Origin: Brachynemurus nebulosus
Taxonomy: Eukaryota; Arthropoda; Insecta; Neuroptera; Myrmeleontidae
Direction: 5' to 3'
NCBI GenBank assembly: GCA_035578155.1
Contig: JAPWDM010000024.1
Location: 744,001 to 808,000, forward strand
DNA: 64,000 nt
A program made the translations under genes and the position numbers. Positions 24,637 to 35,680 of this stretch are shown one piece after another (position 1 is the stretch's first letter; every line of letters starts with the position of its first letter). Below the pieces are notes generated by a model. It searched no databases. It was given only the letters and a program-made list of their open reading frames with translations, and was not told the origin of the DNA.

Positions 24637-24963
24637 ATGTTGAATTTAGTTGAGCAAAGAGTGTGCTTGAAATTTTGCCCTTCTAACAAAATATCATGTG
24701 CGGAAGCGTTGAAAATGTTAACAGTAGCCGACGTGGACTCGACAATGTGGAAAACGCAGGCATAAGAGTGGTACAAAGAGTTTAAAGCGGGTCGAACTTT
24801 GATCGATGATTTTCCAGTCGTCCATTCACCTCTATGACTGACAAAAGCATCGAAAAAGTTAAGAAAATTGTTCTCGAAAATCGTCGTGTGAGCATCAGGG
24901 AGATAGCCGCCCCTCTTGATGTTTCGTTCGAATCGGTGCAGATTCGAATGCATGTGTTTTGAG
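24637..24963 (+). pseudogene. mariner-type transposase, N-terminal fragment, broken
   Basis: From the ATG at 24637 one frame reads an EQR-x-CLKFC start, then ISCAEALKML, then a stop at 24763-24765 and EWYKEFKAGR directly after it. A frame change near 24820 leads to a second frame with KSIEKVKKIVLENRRVSIRE and IAAPLDVSFESV. This is the order of the paired N-terminal helix-turn-helix domains (HTH_48 type) of mariner and SETMAR-like transposases, which bind the element ends. The catalytic DD(D/E) part is absent, and no terminal inverted repeat was seen. It has at least one stop and one frame change, so it is dead. Confidence 0.75.
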
Positions 24964-26095
24964 CAAGTCATTATTTCTGACCTCTTTGGGCCTGCATACC
25001 CTACTTAACCTGTTAAACCCTTTTATGATATAATTTTTAGAAACTTTAATTTGCAGTAACTTTGTTCCGGACATCTTTCTTTAAAAATACACTCATCTGC
25101 CCTTAAAAACGCAAAATATATTTTGATTTTTTGTTACCACTGGACAGAATTTTCTTTCTTTGGCAGTCTTCTGGCTATTAACCATAAATGTTTATATATC
25201 AACCCCTTATTGCTTACTAATCCCAAAATATTTCAAATAAAAATGGCACGGGAAAATTCTACAATTGTGTTATCAGCTTTTCTTTTTAGATAATATTGTT
25301 GTTCATTTATTTATTTTGTTTTGGTTAGTTTTAACTCATTGCTTATCAACTTAGCTGAAATAAAAGTGTCACATAAACAAGTATGATAAAACATCAAAAA
25401 AGGCAGTTTCATAAATCATTCAACTGCCTCTGTTACTGTAATTAATACTTTATACATCGGTATACTTGTATAAGTATATTGAAGCTTTTTAAATAACTTT
25501 TAATCTACACTACACACTGTTCAAATATCTGCCATAAGCTACATGTTGAAGATATAGATAAATATACCTACCTATTTATTTCTCTGTGTACTTAAATATT
25601 ATTATGTATTATTTGGAATAAATACCGTAAAATGAAATGATGAAAGACAACGAGGTAAAGAGAGACAAAACGAATAAAATCTTGTGATTACTGAGTTAAT
25701 AGTTTGTGGTTTGAAGATGTTTTTATCTGAACTTAGGCTAGTATAATCATTGAATTAATGTTTAAACTATGTAGTAAGATTAAAAAAATTAAATGTGAAA
25801 GTTAATAATGAGAGTGCGTTTAGTTAAACTGTGTTTATGTTCAAAGGGATAGTAAAGGGTATAGCTGGATAAGTATAGCCAATTCGGCCCTCGATGGGGA
25901 TTGATTTAATAACTATATTAACGATATGGTGAGGAAGTACTCCGGTATCAATCACTTTAGTGATCGATACCAGTAGCTTTGAGTTTTAAAACTACTGGAA
26001 GGAACGAAAACGAAGAAGAGAAGGAAAAACACTTTTTGTAGGAAAGGGGTACAAAAATATTATTATTGTGCACAGTAACCCACAGTTTCGTTTTT
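24964..26095. other. AT-rich stretch, nothing recognised
   Basis: No coding frame, RNA gene or element end that I can support. Confidence 0.45.
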
Positions 26096-26185
26096 ATTAG
26101 TCGAATTTTTCCCTGAAAAAACGTACTCTTACAAGCATTTGCTTTTAAGAGTACGCATAGGTTATTTTAAGAGTACGCATTAACA
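26096..26185. repeat. R0-end-like fragment with TACTCTTA units
   Basis: AGTCGAATTTTTCCCTGAAAA matches the inner end of R0 (compare about 800 and 31975). It is followed by CGTACTCTTAC and two inverted copies, AAGAGTACGCA. The TACTCTTA unit recurs near 30960, 30990 and 31345. Confidence 0.4.
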
Positions 26186-26507
26186 ATTTTCAAAAATAAA
26201 TTTTTAAAATGAATACTTTTCTCTTAATTTTATATATTTTAGAAATTTTGTTCGGAGTAACATTTATCATCTCCATATTATATATTTGAGAAGCATGGAA
26301 GTGATACCTCGAATAAAGTGTTTCTAAATTGTGAAAAAAACCTATTTACTTGTGTCTGACTGAAGCTCACCATCCTCGCTAATGAATATTTTTCTGGTCA
26401 ACGAAAAATAAAATTCTGTCTTTTACAAAAATTTTTCTTCTTGTCATGAAACCTATATGATATATTATCTGATACAGCATATCCAGATGCAGTCTATTTT
26501 AACCTTG

Positions 26508-26711
26508 CTATAACGTTATTCTATAAAACATAATATCTAATTCGCGAATATGTTCAGCCAATTGTTGCTCCATAATTTCTGAAAATGTTCTTTTGTATCT
26601 CCAAAGGGAGGAAGGAATGTTTCTAAGTTTAAGTCTTTTTCTAAGAGTGCATTCCGCTATATCCATTTTTCTTGTTATAGCCTCTTGTTTCTTCATTTTA
26701 GCGAATTTTCA
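26508..26711 (-). pseudogene. Possible pogo/jerky-type transposase fragment (psq-like helix-turn-helix)
   Basis: The minus-strand frame reads QEAITRKMDIAECTLRKRLK, then WRYKRTFSEIMEQQLAEHIR, ELDIMFYRIT, then a stop. The pattern of a basic helix-turn-helix with a TLR-x-R-x-K recognition helix, followed by an (F/Y)(K/R)-x-(T/V)F-x-E-x-E-x-(E/Q)L block and a conserved L(T/S) after the aromatic residue, is seen in pogo/Tigger and jerky-like DDE transposases. It is a stub with no catalytic domain and abuts an R1 repeat copy. Motif-based assignment only; a chance frame is possible. Confidence 0.4.
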
Positions 26712-27010
26712 GAATGAAAATTCAGCTATTACAGCAGCTCTTATGGTAAGACCTAAGCCCGGGACTATGGCAGAAATTTGTTTTGGAGCCTCTAGAACTC
26801 GAAAATCTACTTCACTAAAATTTATATATATATAGATATATATATATGTATTTATGTGTGTACGCGATAGCTGTCGAACGAAGCATTTAATTGTTACGAA
26901 ATTTGGTAAAATCGTTAATTGTTCAAAACGCTTGGATAAGTTCGTTAGCCAGACACATCCGATGCCACAGACCGGATATTTTGGGCTTTAAAGTCTTTCT
27001 TTTGTGTTTT
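26700..27010 (+). repeat. R1 composite repeat, copy 1
   Basis: Landmarks are TAGCGAATTTTC, CCCGGGACTATGGCAGAAAT, a short (TA)n tract at 26820-26850, GTGTGTACGCGATAGCTGTC, TTACGAAATTTGGT and TTAGCCAGACACATCCGATG. The same order is seen at 29895-30840, 49851-50190 and, inverted, at the two sides of the errantivirus (54976-55130 and 63080-63240). No coding content. Confidence 0.65.
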
Positions 27011-29388
27011 TGATCAGAATTTAAAACTTTTTCAAAAATTTTATTACATTATCAAAAATATCGTAAGAAGTTATATCAGAGAGCTTTTTATACTTTTCTT
27101 CTATGTAACGTCGTTCTTAAGAAAAATCAAAAATAATCCCGTTTTAAAAGTCTCTTTTTATTTGTTATTTCACTCTACCTCGTTTGATTTTTCTATTTAA
27201 TATATATTGTGTTTATAAATGTGTCTAAGGGTGTTTCGTCACTAGTTATTCCTATTACCTAAATATATATCAGATTTCTTTAATTAAATATTATGAATAA
27301 TGTCTTAATAAATTTATAAAGTTATATTATAAATGTTAATCAATTAAACTGTACTATTTATTTGATTAAATAAACTTTTGACATATTTTTTTTTTTGTGG
27401 TGTTGAATGGCCCTTAGCTATTTGTAAACGAAGTACAAATTTTGATAATGTTAGTTTTTTGTTTTGTTTTTTTATAACAATCTGTCAAATGGAATCATTT
27501 TTAAATATATGCATATCATATGCATGCATGTATATAACCTAATTATAAATATTTTTGTTTTAACACATTATATTTATTATTTTGAAAATTTTCTTATTTA
27601 ATTTTAAATAAGATGAACTAAATTAGACAAAACTGATTGATGGTAAGGAAATTTTATAAAAAAAAGTATATATTTGACAAGATTTTGATGACATATAATT
27701 GGTATACTTTGGAATTAAAAACAAAGTGAATGGGTACAATATAGTGTTTTTAACAGAAAATAAAGTTTTTGGTGCAACTAAACAGTGCCGGAACAACTAA
27801 ATTAGCCATGTAGCAGGAGCCAGCAGTTACGAGCCTCGCGCTTGTGTTCAAAAAAAAACAATACAAATTCATACAACATGAGTGATTTAACAAAAAAAAA
27901 AAAAAAAAAAAAAATAGAAAAGAAAACGAGTTTTGGCTCAACTTACATTTGAATGCTAAATCAAATCTACATAAGTGACATTTTTGACAGAATTGACTTT
28001 TTGCTAAAATAGTAAAGTATGAAAATATATGCAAACGGATTGTTTGGTGTAAAAAGCTGCACACAAAAAGAACTTGTAAAAACACCAATAAAATTATGTA
28101 TCATTTAATTAAAAATAAATTTTAATCTTTCTTAAAATATTTTACATTGTTACACATATAATTTAATTTCCATTAATAATTGTTAATGAATTTTAACCTC
28201 TTTACACACGACAGTTAGCTATTCAAACATTTTTACATTTGTGATTAAGTGTTAATTCGTTGTTGAAAAAACATTCATCACAAAAGATTGGAAATTTCTT
28301 CTTTTGTTAAGTAGATTGTTTGTGTACAATTTAATTGAAATACTCATAAAACAATCTAAAAAATAAAAAAATACATTAATTAATTATTAAATTTTTTGAA
28401 ATATTTAATATTTTACCTGAATGGGGTTATAAGTTCCAAAATATGTTACAACCTTTCAAAATGTTGAACAATAATCCTATTTCAAATTTTAAATTTGTAA
28501 TTCAGTATCGACTAGATAAAATGTTTACAAATGAAAATGATTTCTACACACTAACTAAAAAAGTAATAGCCCATTTTCTGAACTAAGGAATAGACATTAA
28601 AGTGTCCATTAGAGATTAAATATTAATTGTGTAGACAACCCAACAGAGGGCAACAAGTTACAAACAACAAAGCAAATTCCTCAAAGCGGCAAATTTAAAT
28701 AATAAATAAATAATTATAATGTTTTGTTTAGTCTATTTAAGAAAATAATTAGTCAGTTAAATAAGTGTTAATTTATAATTTATTGAAGTAATAATTTTGA
28801 TTACTAAAATCTAAATCCTTTTAACAATGATTTATTATTAAATAATCAATATATAGATATATAATACAATTAGAAATAATGTTATAAAATTTTGTGAAAA
28901 GCACACAGCCAAGGTTACTTAACGGATTTCGACTAGTGAAGTGTCTATGAATAGAGCATCATATCAGGGGTGGCACAAGAGAGCCTGAATTTTCAAATTT
29001 GGTTTTATTATTAGTTGTTATCGTTAGTTACGGAGCCACAAATTTTAATTTTTTTCCAAAGCAATTACACGTAAAGTAAAATAAATTGTTTATTCATTTC
29101 TCTTATAGAAATGGATAAACGGATCTCAGGTAACAGTACTATTATTATTTAAATTAAAATAAGATGATTTTGTTAGTATAAGTGAGGGCAAAATTATCAC
29201 CCAGGACCTTGGGACCCCAAAAAAACTTCTTCATACTAAACAGCTGGGCGGATCTCAAGAAGATGTTGCGAAAATTAGATATGCTACTGAAATATGAATA
29301 TTACTTGTTTTTATAGTATTAATTATTTAAGTAACTGGACACCATATTAGTCAAATCACTATATTGAGCCGTACTGTGGGCTGGATTA
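27011..29388. other. Very AT-rich stretch, no gene recognised
   Basis: Contains an A run at about 27892-27914. The 112-codon minus frame at 27750-28088 is largely the complement of that run and its AT-rich surroundings and matches no family. I see nothing else. Confidence 0.45.
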
Positions 29389-29464
29389 TACATAATAATA
29401 AAATTTTCCCCTTAAGGACCCACTTTTTTGTGGGTCCTTAAGGGGAAAATTTTATTATTATGTA
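29389..29464. repeat. Perfect 35-bp hairpin
   Basis: The left arm 29389-29423 and the right arm 29430-29464 are exact reverse complements, with TTTTTT as the loop. The arms contain CCCCTTAAGGACCCAC. The phrase ATTTAAGTAACTG occurs on both sides (about 29325 and 29463). Perfect arms in otherwise eroded DNA indicate recent origin or a sequence-assembly foldback. Confidence 0.85.
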
Positions 29465-29894
29465 TTTAAGTAACTGTTTTTGTACAGAATTTCAGAATAG
29501 CGAATTAAAAAGTGAAGTAAGGTTAAGATTGTTCTATAGAACCTTCTAATAGGGATCACATTAAATAGCTGAATGGTGCGGACAATTAAATCGATCTCCA
29601 AGTTACCCTTCAAACACTATTGGAATTCCAGAAAAAGATGAAAGTAGCATTAAAATTGTTATTCTCCAAGAAGGGTCTAAAACTGAAGAATATCTAAAAC
29701 TATTATTACGGATATCAGAGCAAAGGTCTCAAACTAAAGTTACAAAATACAAAAATGTATTCCATGATACCTGAGTGAAGCCGCAGGACGGAAAGCAGAA
29801 AAAAAATTATAAATTTTTCTGTTACTTAAGTAAAAATTCATTTAACTATTAAATTATTATTTTAAGCGACTTTCCATTTTGGAACTTAATTTAT
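29465..29894. other. Dispersed repeat debris
   Basis: Resembles 23030-23230 as noted there. No gene. Confidence 0.4.
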
Positions 29895-29963
29895 GACGGA
29901 GAATGTCATGGAAAGATCCGAGTTCGGGACTATACGGCAGAAATTTGTTTAAAAACATATATA

Positions 29964-29965
<2 letters not shown>

Positions 29966-30033
<68 letters not shown>
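29966..30033. repeat. (TA)n microsatellite
   Basis: Uninterrupted TA tract; left part of the R1 core that was split by the foldback at 30034-30410. Confidence 0.95.
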
Positions 30034-30037
<4 letters not shown>

Positions 30038-30189
30038 GTAAAACAAATAACTCTCGTCCTTTTGTGGAGGGCGACACCTAGCAAACTGTAGACACTAAAA
30101 CCGCAGGAATTTTTTCGAAATTAACAGTCGCGTCACCCCTCAAACGGATAAGAGTCAGTTCCTTTACATCCTGTATATAATATATGCAC

Positions 30190-30256
<67 letters not shown>

Positions 30257-30407
30257 GGTGTGTATATATATTATATACAGGGTGTAAAGGAAATAATTCT
30301 TATTTCCTATATAGAGGGGTGACGCGACTGTTAATTCCGAAAAAATTCCTGCGGTTTTAGTGTCTACAGGGTGCAAAGAGTCACCCACAAAAGGACGAGA
30401 GTTATTT

Positions 30408-30410
<3 letters not shown>
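30034..30410. mobile_element. Foldback element with a (TA)n centre
   Basis: The left end GGGTGTAAAACAAATAACTC and the right end GAGTTATTTGTT face each other as inverted repeats. Both arms carry GACACTAAAACCGCAGGAAT or its complement, a CGCGTCACCCCTC block and a second inner terminus with TACAGGGTGTAAAGG. The centre is (TA)n at 30203-30253. (TA)n also flanks both sides, so it appears to have inserted into the R1 microsatellite. A diverged relative is at 48944-49362. Class not known. Confidence 0.7.

Positions 30411-30461
<51 letters not shown>
30411..30461. repeat. (TA)n microsatellite
   Basis: Right part of the R1 core next to the foldback. Confidence 0.95.
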
Positions 30462-30465
<4 letters not shown>

Positions 30466-30840
30466 GTGTGTGTCTGCGCGATAACTCTCGAATGAAGCAT
30501 TCAATCTTTACGAAATTTTGTTAGAAGCTCAAAAGTCTCAAAAGCTGGGACGAGTTTGTTAGCTGATATGTCCGATTTTTAGAAGCCATTTTTCACAATT
30601 TTTAGTGATTTTTTGGTTAAACTTATTTAAATGCATATGTGCTATACTATATGTGATCCGCCAGGGTCCTGGGGACTCAAAAGTAAAAAATTAACTACTC
30701 AACCGATTTCGAAAATCTTATCACTGTTATAGAGTTAAACTATTTTAGATGGATACAAGTTGTTATATGAGATCCGTCAGTGTCCTATCTTTGAAAATTC
30801 GCTATGTTATGCAGGTGCTGCGACAGGGGTATTTTATTTT

Positions 30841-31967
30841 TTCTTGGATATTTTTCAAAATATTTTCTGTAAATATCAGTTTCCTATTGAATTTTCGTTA
30901 GTAATTCATCTTTCAAACACCCATTTAAAAATAAAATCCAGAAATTTTAATACAAACGTACGTACTCTTACCGACTTGTAGGGTGCATACTCTTATAAGA
31001 ATTTGTTTTTGTTAGTTAAATGTTAACAATTAAAAATTAATTGTATCTTTGAGTTTATAGGTGAAATTCAAATAAAAATGAAATGTTTTTAGAATCTATA
31101 AAGGCAATTATCTTACCTTTTGAATGAACTAAAGACAAAATACACTCTATTAAAAAATGACAATTTTTATAACATTTGTTTGATTTGAGGTACCTTAATT
31201 GGCGCGAATTGAATAATATTTGGTCAACTATAAATACTTAGGTATCGTGCTAATCCCTATAAACTATTAAATCCGATATTCGGTATTCATAGTCAAGATA
31301 AAAACCATAAAAACCTATTTAAATTCTGGCGTATTCTTACATGCCTGCGTACTCTTACCTACTTTTACCCTAGATTTTGTAATTATATAGATACAAAAAA
31401 ATTATTGCAAAATTTTTCTTTAAAGACTGAATAATAATGGTGTAAAAAATATACTTATTGGAGAAAATTTGCACACATGTAAATTGTTTAAGATGTGCAA
31501 ATGGGCTTTTTGTTTCAAATGCACACAAAGCTAGGAGAAGCAAATTTAATTTTTTTTTAAGTTTATGTGAACATGTATTTCTATTTTGTTTAACTACATA
31601 AGCTTATGTATACCTATGTATATTTATATTGTATATCCGTATATATTTTTCGTTTAAAAATGTACATGTACGAGTATGGATAAAAATTACATAATTATTT
31701 TAAATTTTTTCAAAATTTAATTGTTCCGGGGCAACACTGTCTCCTTTGTATATTTTCACGCGTCGCCACTGTTATAGTGACAGTATTAAAGTAAATGAAA
31801 TTTTTTTTATAACTCTTCTGCACACACGCCTAGATAGATGTACCGCAAAACTAATTAAACTGGCTGCGGGAAGCATCTAACATCTGACCCATCGTTTACT
31901 CAATGAAGAATGCACAGTGAATGCTCAAAAAAGTTACACATTAAAACTTTTTATTTTAACCAACAAA
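30841..31967. other. No gene; scattered TACTCTTA units
   Basis: TACTCTTA-type phrases near 30960, 30990, 31330 and 31345; otherwise AT-rich. The 73-codon frame at 30760-30981 crosses the R1 end and is not convincing. Confidence 0.4.
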
Positions 31968-32096
31968 TTTTTAGTCGAATTTTTCGTCAGGAAAAATTAG
32001 ACTTATACAGCTTATACGATCAGAACGGCGGGAGGCGAGAGTAGGGGCGCTATCCGTTTTCGGACCCGTAGAACACGATTATATCGAAAAAAAATG

Positions 32097-32158
<62 letters not shown>

Positions 32159-33010
32159 CTGCTATCTTTTAATATGTGTAGGGCCCCCCTATGGAAGTTA
32201 AGAGATGAAATTTGGTAGGTGGGGCTCATTTTCGAGGCACCTCATACTATCAAAGTGGGGCCAAATTTTGGATCCGACCCAACTTTTAAGGGGGTCGTGG
32301 GGGGCAACAAAACAATAAAACTTCTCCAAATCGGTTGGAAATAATGTTCCGGTCAATTGCCTACAACATGTCCAAAATTCAGCTTCCTAGGATAATTTGG
32401 AGGGAGTAGAGGGGGAAAAATGATTTTGGCTGGATCTAACACGCCCCCAGTTTCCCAGAATTAACGTAGAGGGTTGAAATTTGGTGTGTCGATAGAGTTC
32501 ATACCTATGTTATGCTTTTTGGAGGTTTTAAAATTTTATCCCCACCCCTCTCATATTTAAGCTACAATTTCATGCTTTTTCGACGTTTTCGAAGTTTGCA
32601 CTACTCGCACAGGTCACCCAGATAAACCTAGAGGGCTGAAATTTTGTATTCGGATTGAGTTAGTATCAAGGGGGTGCCTTTTGGGGATCTCAGCTTTTAA
32701 CACTTATCCACACCATTTTTATACCAAAAAGAACATGATTTTTCTTGTTTTTTAACAGTTTCGTTCGGGTCAAAATCTCCCTAAATAAATCTAGAGGGCT
32801 GAAATTTTGTGTACAGGTTAAGTTAATAGCCAGCCGCTGCTTTTTGGAGGTTTTAGCATTTAATCTTTACCCCCACGATTTTTTTTAACACGCCTAGAGA
32901 TTCTCTGAGTAAACGTAGAGGGCTTAAATTTTTTTACATGTATTGAGTTAGTACGCAGTTAGTGCCTTTTTATAGATTCCACGTTACTTTTCCCCCCACT
33001 GCTCCCATTT
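31968..33010 (+). repeat. R0 dispersed repeat, copy B
   Basis: Inverted match to 1-810, including AGTCGAATTTTTC, GGGAGGCGAGAGTAGGGGCG, (TA)n at 32101-32156 and GAACATGATTTTTCTTG. The right half is made of diverged tandem sub-repeats: TAGAGGG(C/T)T(G/T)AAATTT recurs at about 32468, 32629, 32797 and 32916. The copy continues past the point where copy A leaves the window. Confidence 0.75.
32101..32156. repeat. (TA)n microsatellite inside R0 copy B
   Basis: Uninterrupted tract, positional partner of 615-678. Confidence 0.95.
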
Positions 33011-33147
33011 TTACATCGGAATTCAATGGTATCGTTAAATGTGTTTAAAATGCTTTATATTTGTACTATAAGACAAGTAGGCGAATAGTAAATTTAAAAA
33101 TTTAAAAAAAATGAACGTACTTTTATAACAAATGCAATACATACCTA

Positions 33148-33372
33148 TTGGCGACGCAAAGATTACGCGAGCGCTCCTGGTTTTTTAAATTAGAAGCTGT
33201 ATCAAGTAAAAATTTTGTATACGTTTACTTGTCCATAGAAAAATGCACTATACAAATTATGCGCTGATTACTAGGTTTTAAATCACCCATTAATCGTATG
33301 CGTATATTATTACTTGATGCTAGTTCTAATTTTATCACCAGAGGCGCGAGTGAGAATCTTTGCGTCGCCAAT
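33148..33372. mobile_element. Small TA-flanked MITE
   Basis: Left end TTGGCGACGCAAAGATTACG; right end on the other strand TTGGCGACGCAAAGATTCTC. The pairing extends inward through CGCGAGCGCTCCTGG against a complementary block near 33341-33352. TA lies at or next to both ends, which fits a Tc1/mariner-type MITE. No coding content. Confidence 0.65.
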
Positions 33373-33562
33373 TAAGTAATTTAAAAATGTTATTAAAGTT
33401 AATGTTTATTTATAAAGTATTCAGTTTGGATTTTTATTTATAAAATAGAAATTTTAAATTTTTTGGAAAGAAAAAATACCTTCATAAAGGCCTTCCAGTT
33501 TACTATTTAAGGTCCTTTTTTAATATTTAAAAATAAAACACGAAGGCAATTGTCAGATAAGC

Positions 33563-33664
33563 ATGGGTAGCAATGCCCTCGTACGAATTGTGTTGGCTGT
33601 TTTTCTGCTAACTGCTATCGGCACCAAATTGAAATTTACTGAGATTCAACCCTTAAAAACTTAA
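33563..33664 (+). CDS. 33-codon frame with signal-peptide-like start (speculative)
   Basis: ATG at 33563 and stop TAA at 33662-33664. The peptide starts MGSNALVRIVLAVFLL and continues TAIGTKLKF, so it has a short polar start, one arginine, a core of about ten hydrophobic residues and small residues after it, the classic n-h-c layout of a secretion signal. It then stops after 13 more residues. The local base composition is richer in G and C than the surroundings. It could be the first coding exon of a secreted peptide whose splice site I cannot see, a decayed gene, or chance. No family is recognised and no donor with a good consensus precedes the stop. Confidence 0.25.
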   Translation: MGSNALVRIVLAVFLLTAIGTKLKFTEIQPLKT

Positions 33665-34921
33665 AACCTTTTTCTAAAGCCCCGGATCAGCCGGACACTC
33701 ATCATCAGTTTTGAAACCGCCAAAATGACAAATCGCTTGTAGACTTCCAGTCACATTTCGCTTGTAGACATTCAATACCGAAGATGAAGGGAAAAATTCG
33801 ACTTCCGTGATGGGGCCCCGCTGCTCACGGCGTTTTTATTTTCAAAACGTAACGATAAAAACGTATTTTTTCTGCGATAGAAAAAGTTAATAATGAGAAG
33901 AAACAGATGTGTCTTTCTCTTGCCTCGGCTGCCTTTTTTCAAATTAAAAACTTCCATATAGTTAATTCTATATTTGTTAATTAAAGTTGAAATTATGAAA
34001 AAAAGATACGTAAACTTTCTTTTTTACTCTTTTTAGGGTACCGTGGTTAAAATCTAGGAACTCTTACAATTTCTTCATATTTTTTCGTCCGCCTGTCTGT
34101 CACATCTTTATTACTTTCAGATATTTGAACCTACAATGATGAGATTTTGTATGCAGATGGCAAAGGTAAAGGTCTCAATTAAGAATGGGCAAAAATTAAA
34201 TTTTTTCTAATTTTTAGTACTTACTTCTCGCGTAATACAAAATAGGAATGAAAATTATTTTCAACATTCACATCGTATAGGTTAAAATTAGAGAGCCTTC
34301 TGGAACTTATACTCTCAAAATAATGTCGAAATACTGTTCAAGCGCAGATACAGCGGATAGTCATGGAAATTGTGACGCCCTTGAACAGAGATTAATTCAA
34401 ATTTTATCATAGTTTATTTAATGACGTCATAATGTTTAGCAAAATTTTGCAGTGCCTTGAAAATCATAAATAAATTAATAGAATGATGAAGCTGGAAGTG
34501 AGTTAGGTTTTCGAAGTTATTCTTCAGAAGTTGTTAACCAGAATTAAGCACGTAGAACTACTAAAAATTGACATCTGTTGAATCAATTATTTTCCTAGAA
34601 GGAATTTTGTTATTTTAATAAATTTGAGTGTTCCTTTATGGTATTCCATACTTGCCACTAATAAAATAAAACCATAGGATCTGTAATTTATATTTTACAG
34701 AAATACATATTACGCACCCCATAAAAAAAGACAAACACTATAGATAACATATATATTGGCAATAAATATTTCTTTGTCTAAGATGCCTTAGATTTTAGAA
34801 ATAAAATTGAAGCTGAAAAACGCCATATTGGTAAGTGCAAGTAAAAAAAGTTGTTTTGTAAAAAAAAGCTATTTTTATTTTTTTTAAATACATTATCCTT
34901 GAATTTTTAAAAGAAATTATT
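33665..34921. other. No gene recognised
   Basis: Includes a repeated ATCGCTTGTAGAC / TTCGCTTGTAGACATTC phrase near 33731-33771, and a TTTCGTCCGCCTGTCTGTC phrase near 34085. The minus frame at 33772-33957 has no known domain. Confidence 0.4.
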
Positions 34922-34991
34922 TTGGCAACTTGTTCCGTTTACGAATGTAAAAATTCCGTCAGAAAAAAACTCGAAAGAATAACATTTCACC
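34922..34991 (+). pseudogene. THAP zinc-finger first-exon fossil with intact splice donor
   Basis: The frame from 34922 reads ATCSVYECKNSV after a TTG in the place of the expected ATG, then RKKLERITFHR, and stops matching exactly at the GTAAGT donor (34992-34997). C-x4-C, then basic residues, then (I/S)(T/S)FHR is the N-terminal half of the THAP C2CH zinc finger, and an intron right after FHR is common in THAP genes. The lost ATG suggests a dead copy, although translation from an upstream exon is possible. No second THAP exon is recognised downstream. Compare 4522-4596. Confidence 0.55.
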
Positions 34992-34997
34992 GTAAGT

Positions 34998-35680
34998 TTT
35001 CTTTTTGACATTTATTAATAGACATATAATTTTGCTTTTAATTTAGTTTAATGTCAAAAGTTTCCAATATTCCTCATCATAATAAATTTTCTAAACTCGC
35101 TTTTTAAAGAATTGAGCGTGTTTTCATATAGTTTCAGTCATAATATTAAAAATTTTTTGTAAAATATTTGTAAATCTGTCGATTTTGGTTATTATTTAAA
35201 ATTAATAGCGACTATTTAAAAAATTATTTGCACATGTACTAAATCCATACTTAATATGCGGATATACGTTAAGCAGTAACATTTTATTTAATTTTAGGTT
35301 CCTAAAAGATACCGAATTAAAAGAAAAATGCCCGAATTTTTTTTGTTTGACTATTAGTGAATTTTTGAACGAAAAATTCAGCTTTTACATTATGAGATTT
35401 AACCCTGAACTGACAGAATTTATTTTGAAATCCTAGAATCCAAAAATAACATTTTCTTATTTCACGGTATTCAATGTGTACACAAAGGCTTGAAACTTGA
35501 TTGGCATAGATAAATTACATTACATTTATATATTATGTAAAGTATGATATATGCATGTAGATATAAACATTTAATTTTGTTGCCGCCACTGTCTAGTAAT
35601 TGCATAACTTTTGCTTCAATAAAACAATGTCCTTTTATAATACATAATATATTCTTTCGTCATCGAATAAAACACTTTAC
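34998..35680. other. AT-rich stretch, nothing recognised
   Basis: No supported feature. It would be the first part of an intron if the THAP-like exon at 34922-34991 is real. Confidence 0.4.

Larger units (their letters stand above)
29895..30840 (+). repeat. R1 composite repeat, copy 2, with a foldback inside its (TA)n core
   Basis: Starts near GTTCGGGACTATACGGCAGA and enters (TA)n at 29966. After the nested foldback (30034-30410) and a second (TA)n tract it resumes with TCTGCGCGATAACTCTCGAA, then a single inverted copy of the 120-bp satellite monomer at about 30650-30770, and ends near GCTATGTTATGCAGGTGCTG and CGACAGGGGTATTTTA. Confidence 0.65.

Noticed and set aside
24606..24971. 121-codon minus-strand frame
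   Set aside because: It is the antisense shadow of the mariner transposase fossil on the plus strand.
27750..28088. 112-codon minus-strand frame
   Set aside because: Its core is a poly-Phe stretch from an A run; no domain.
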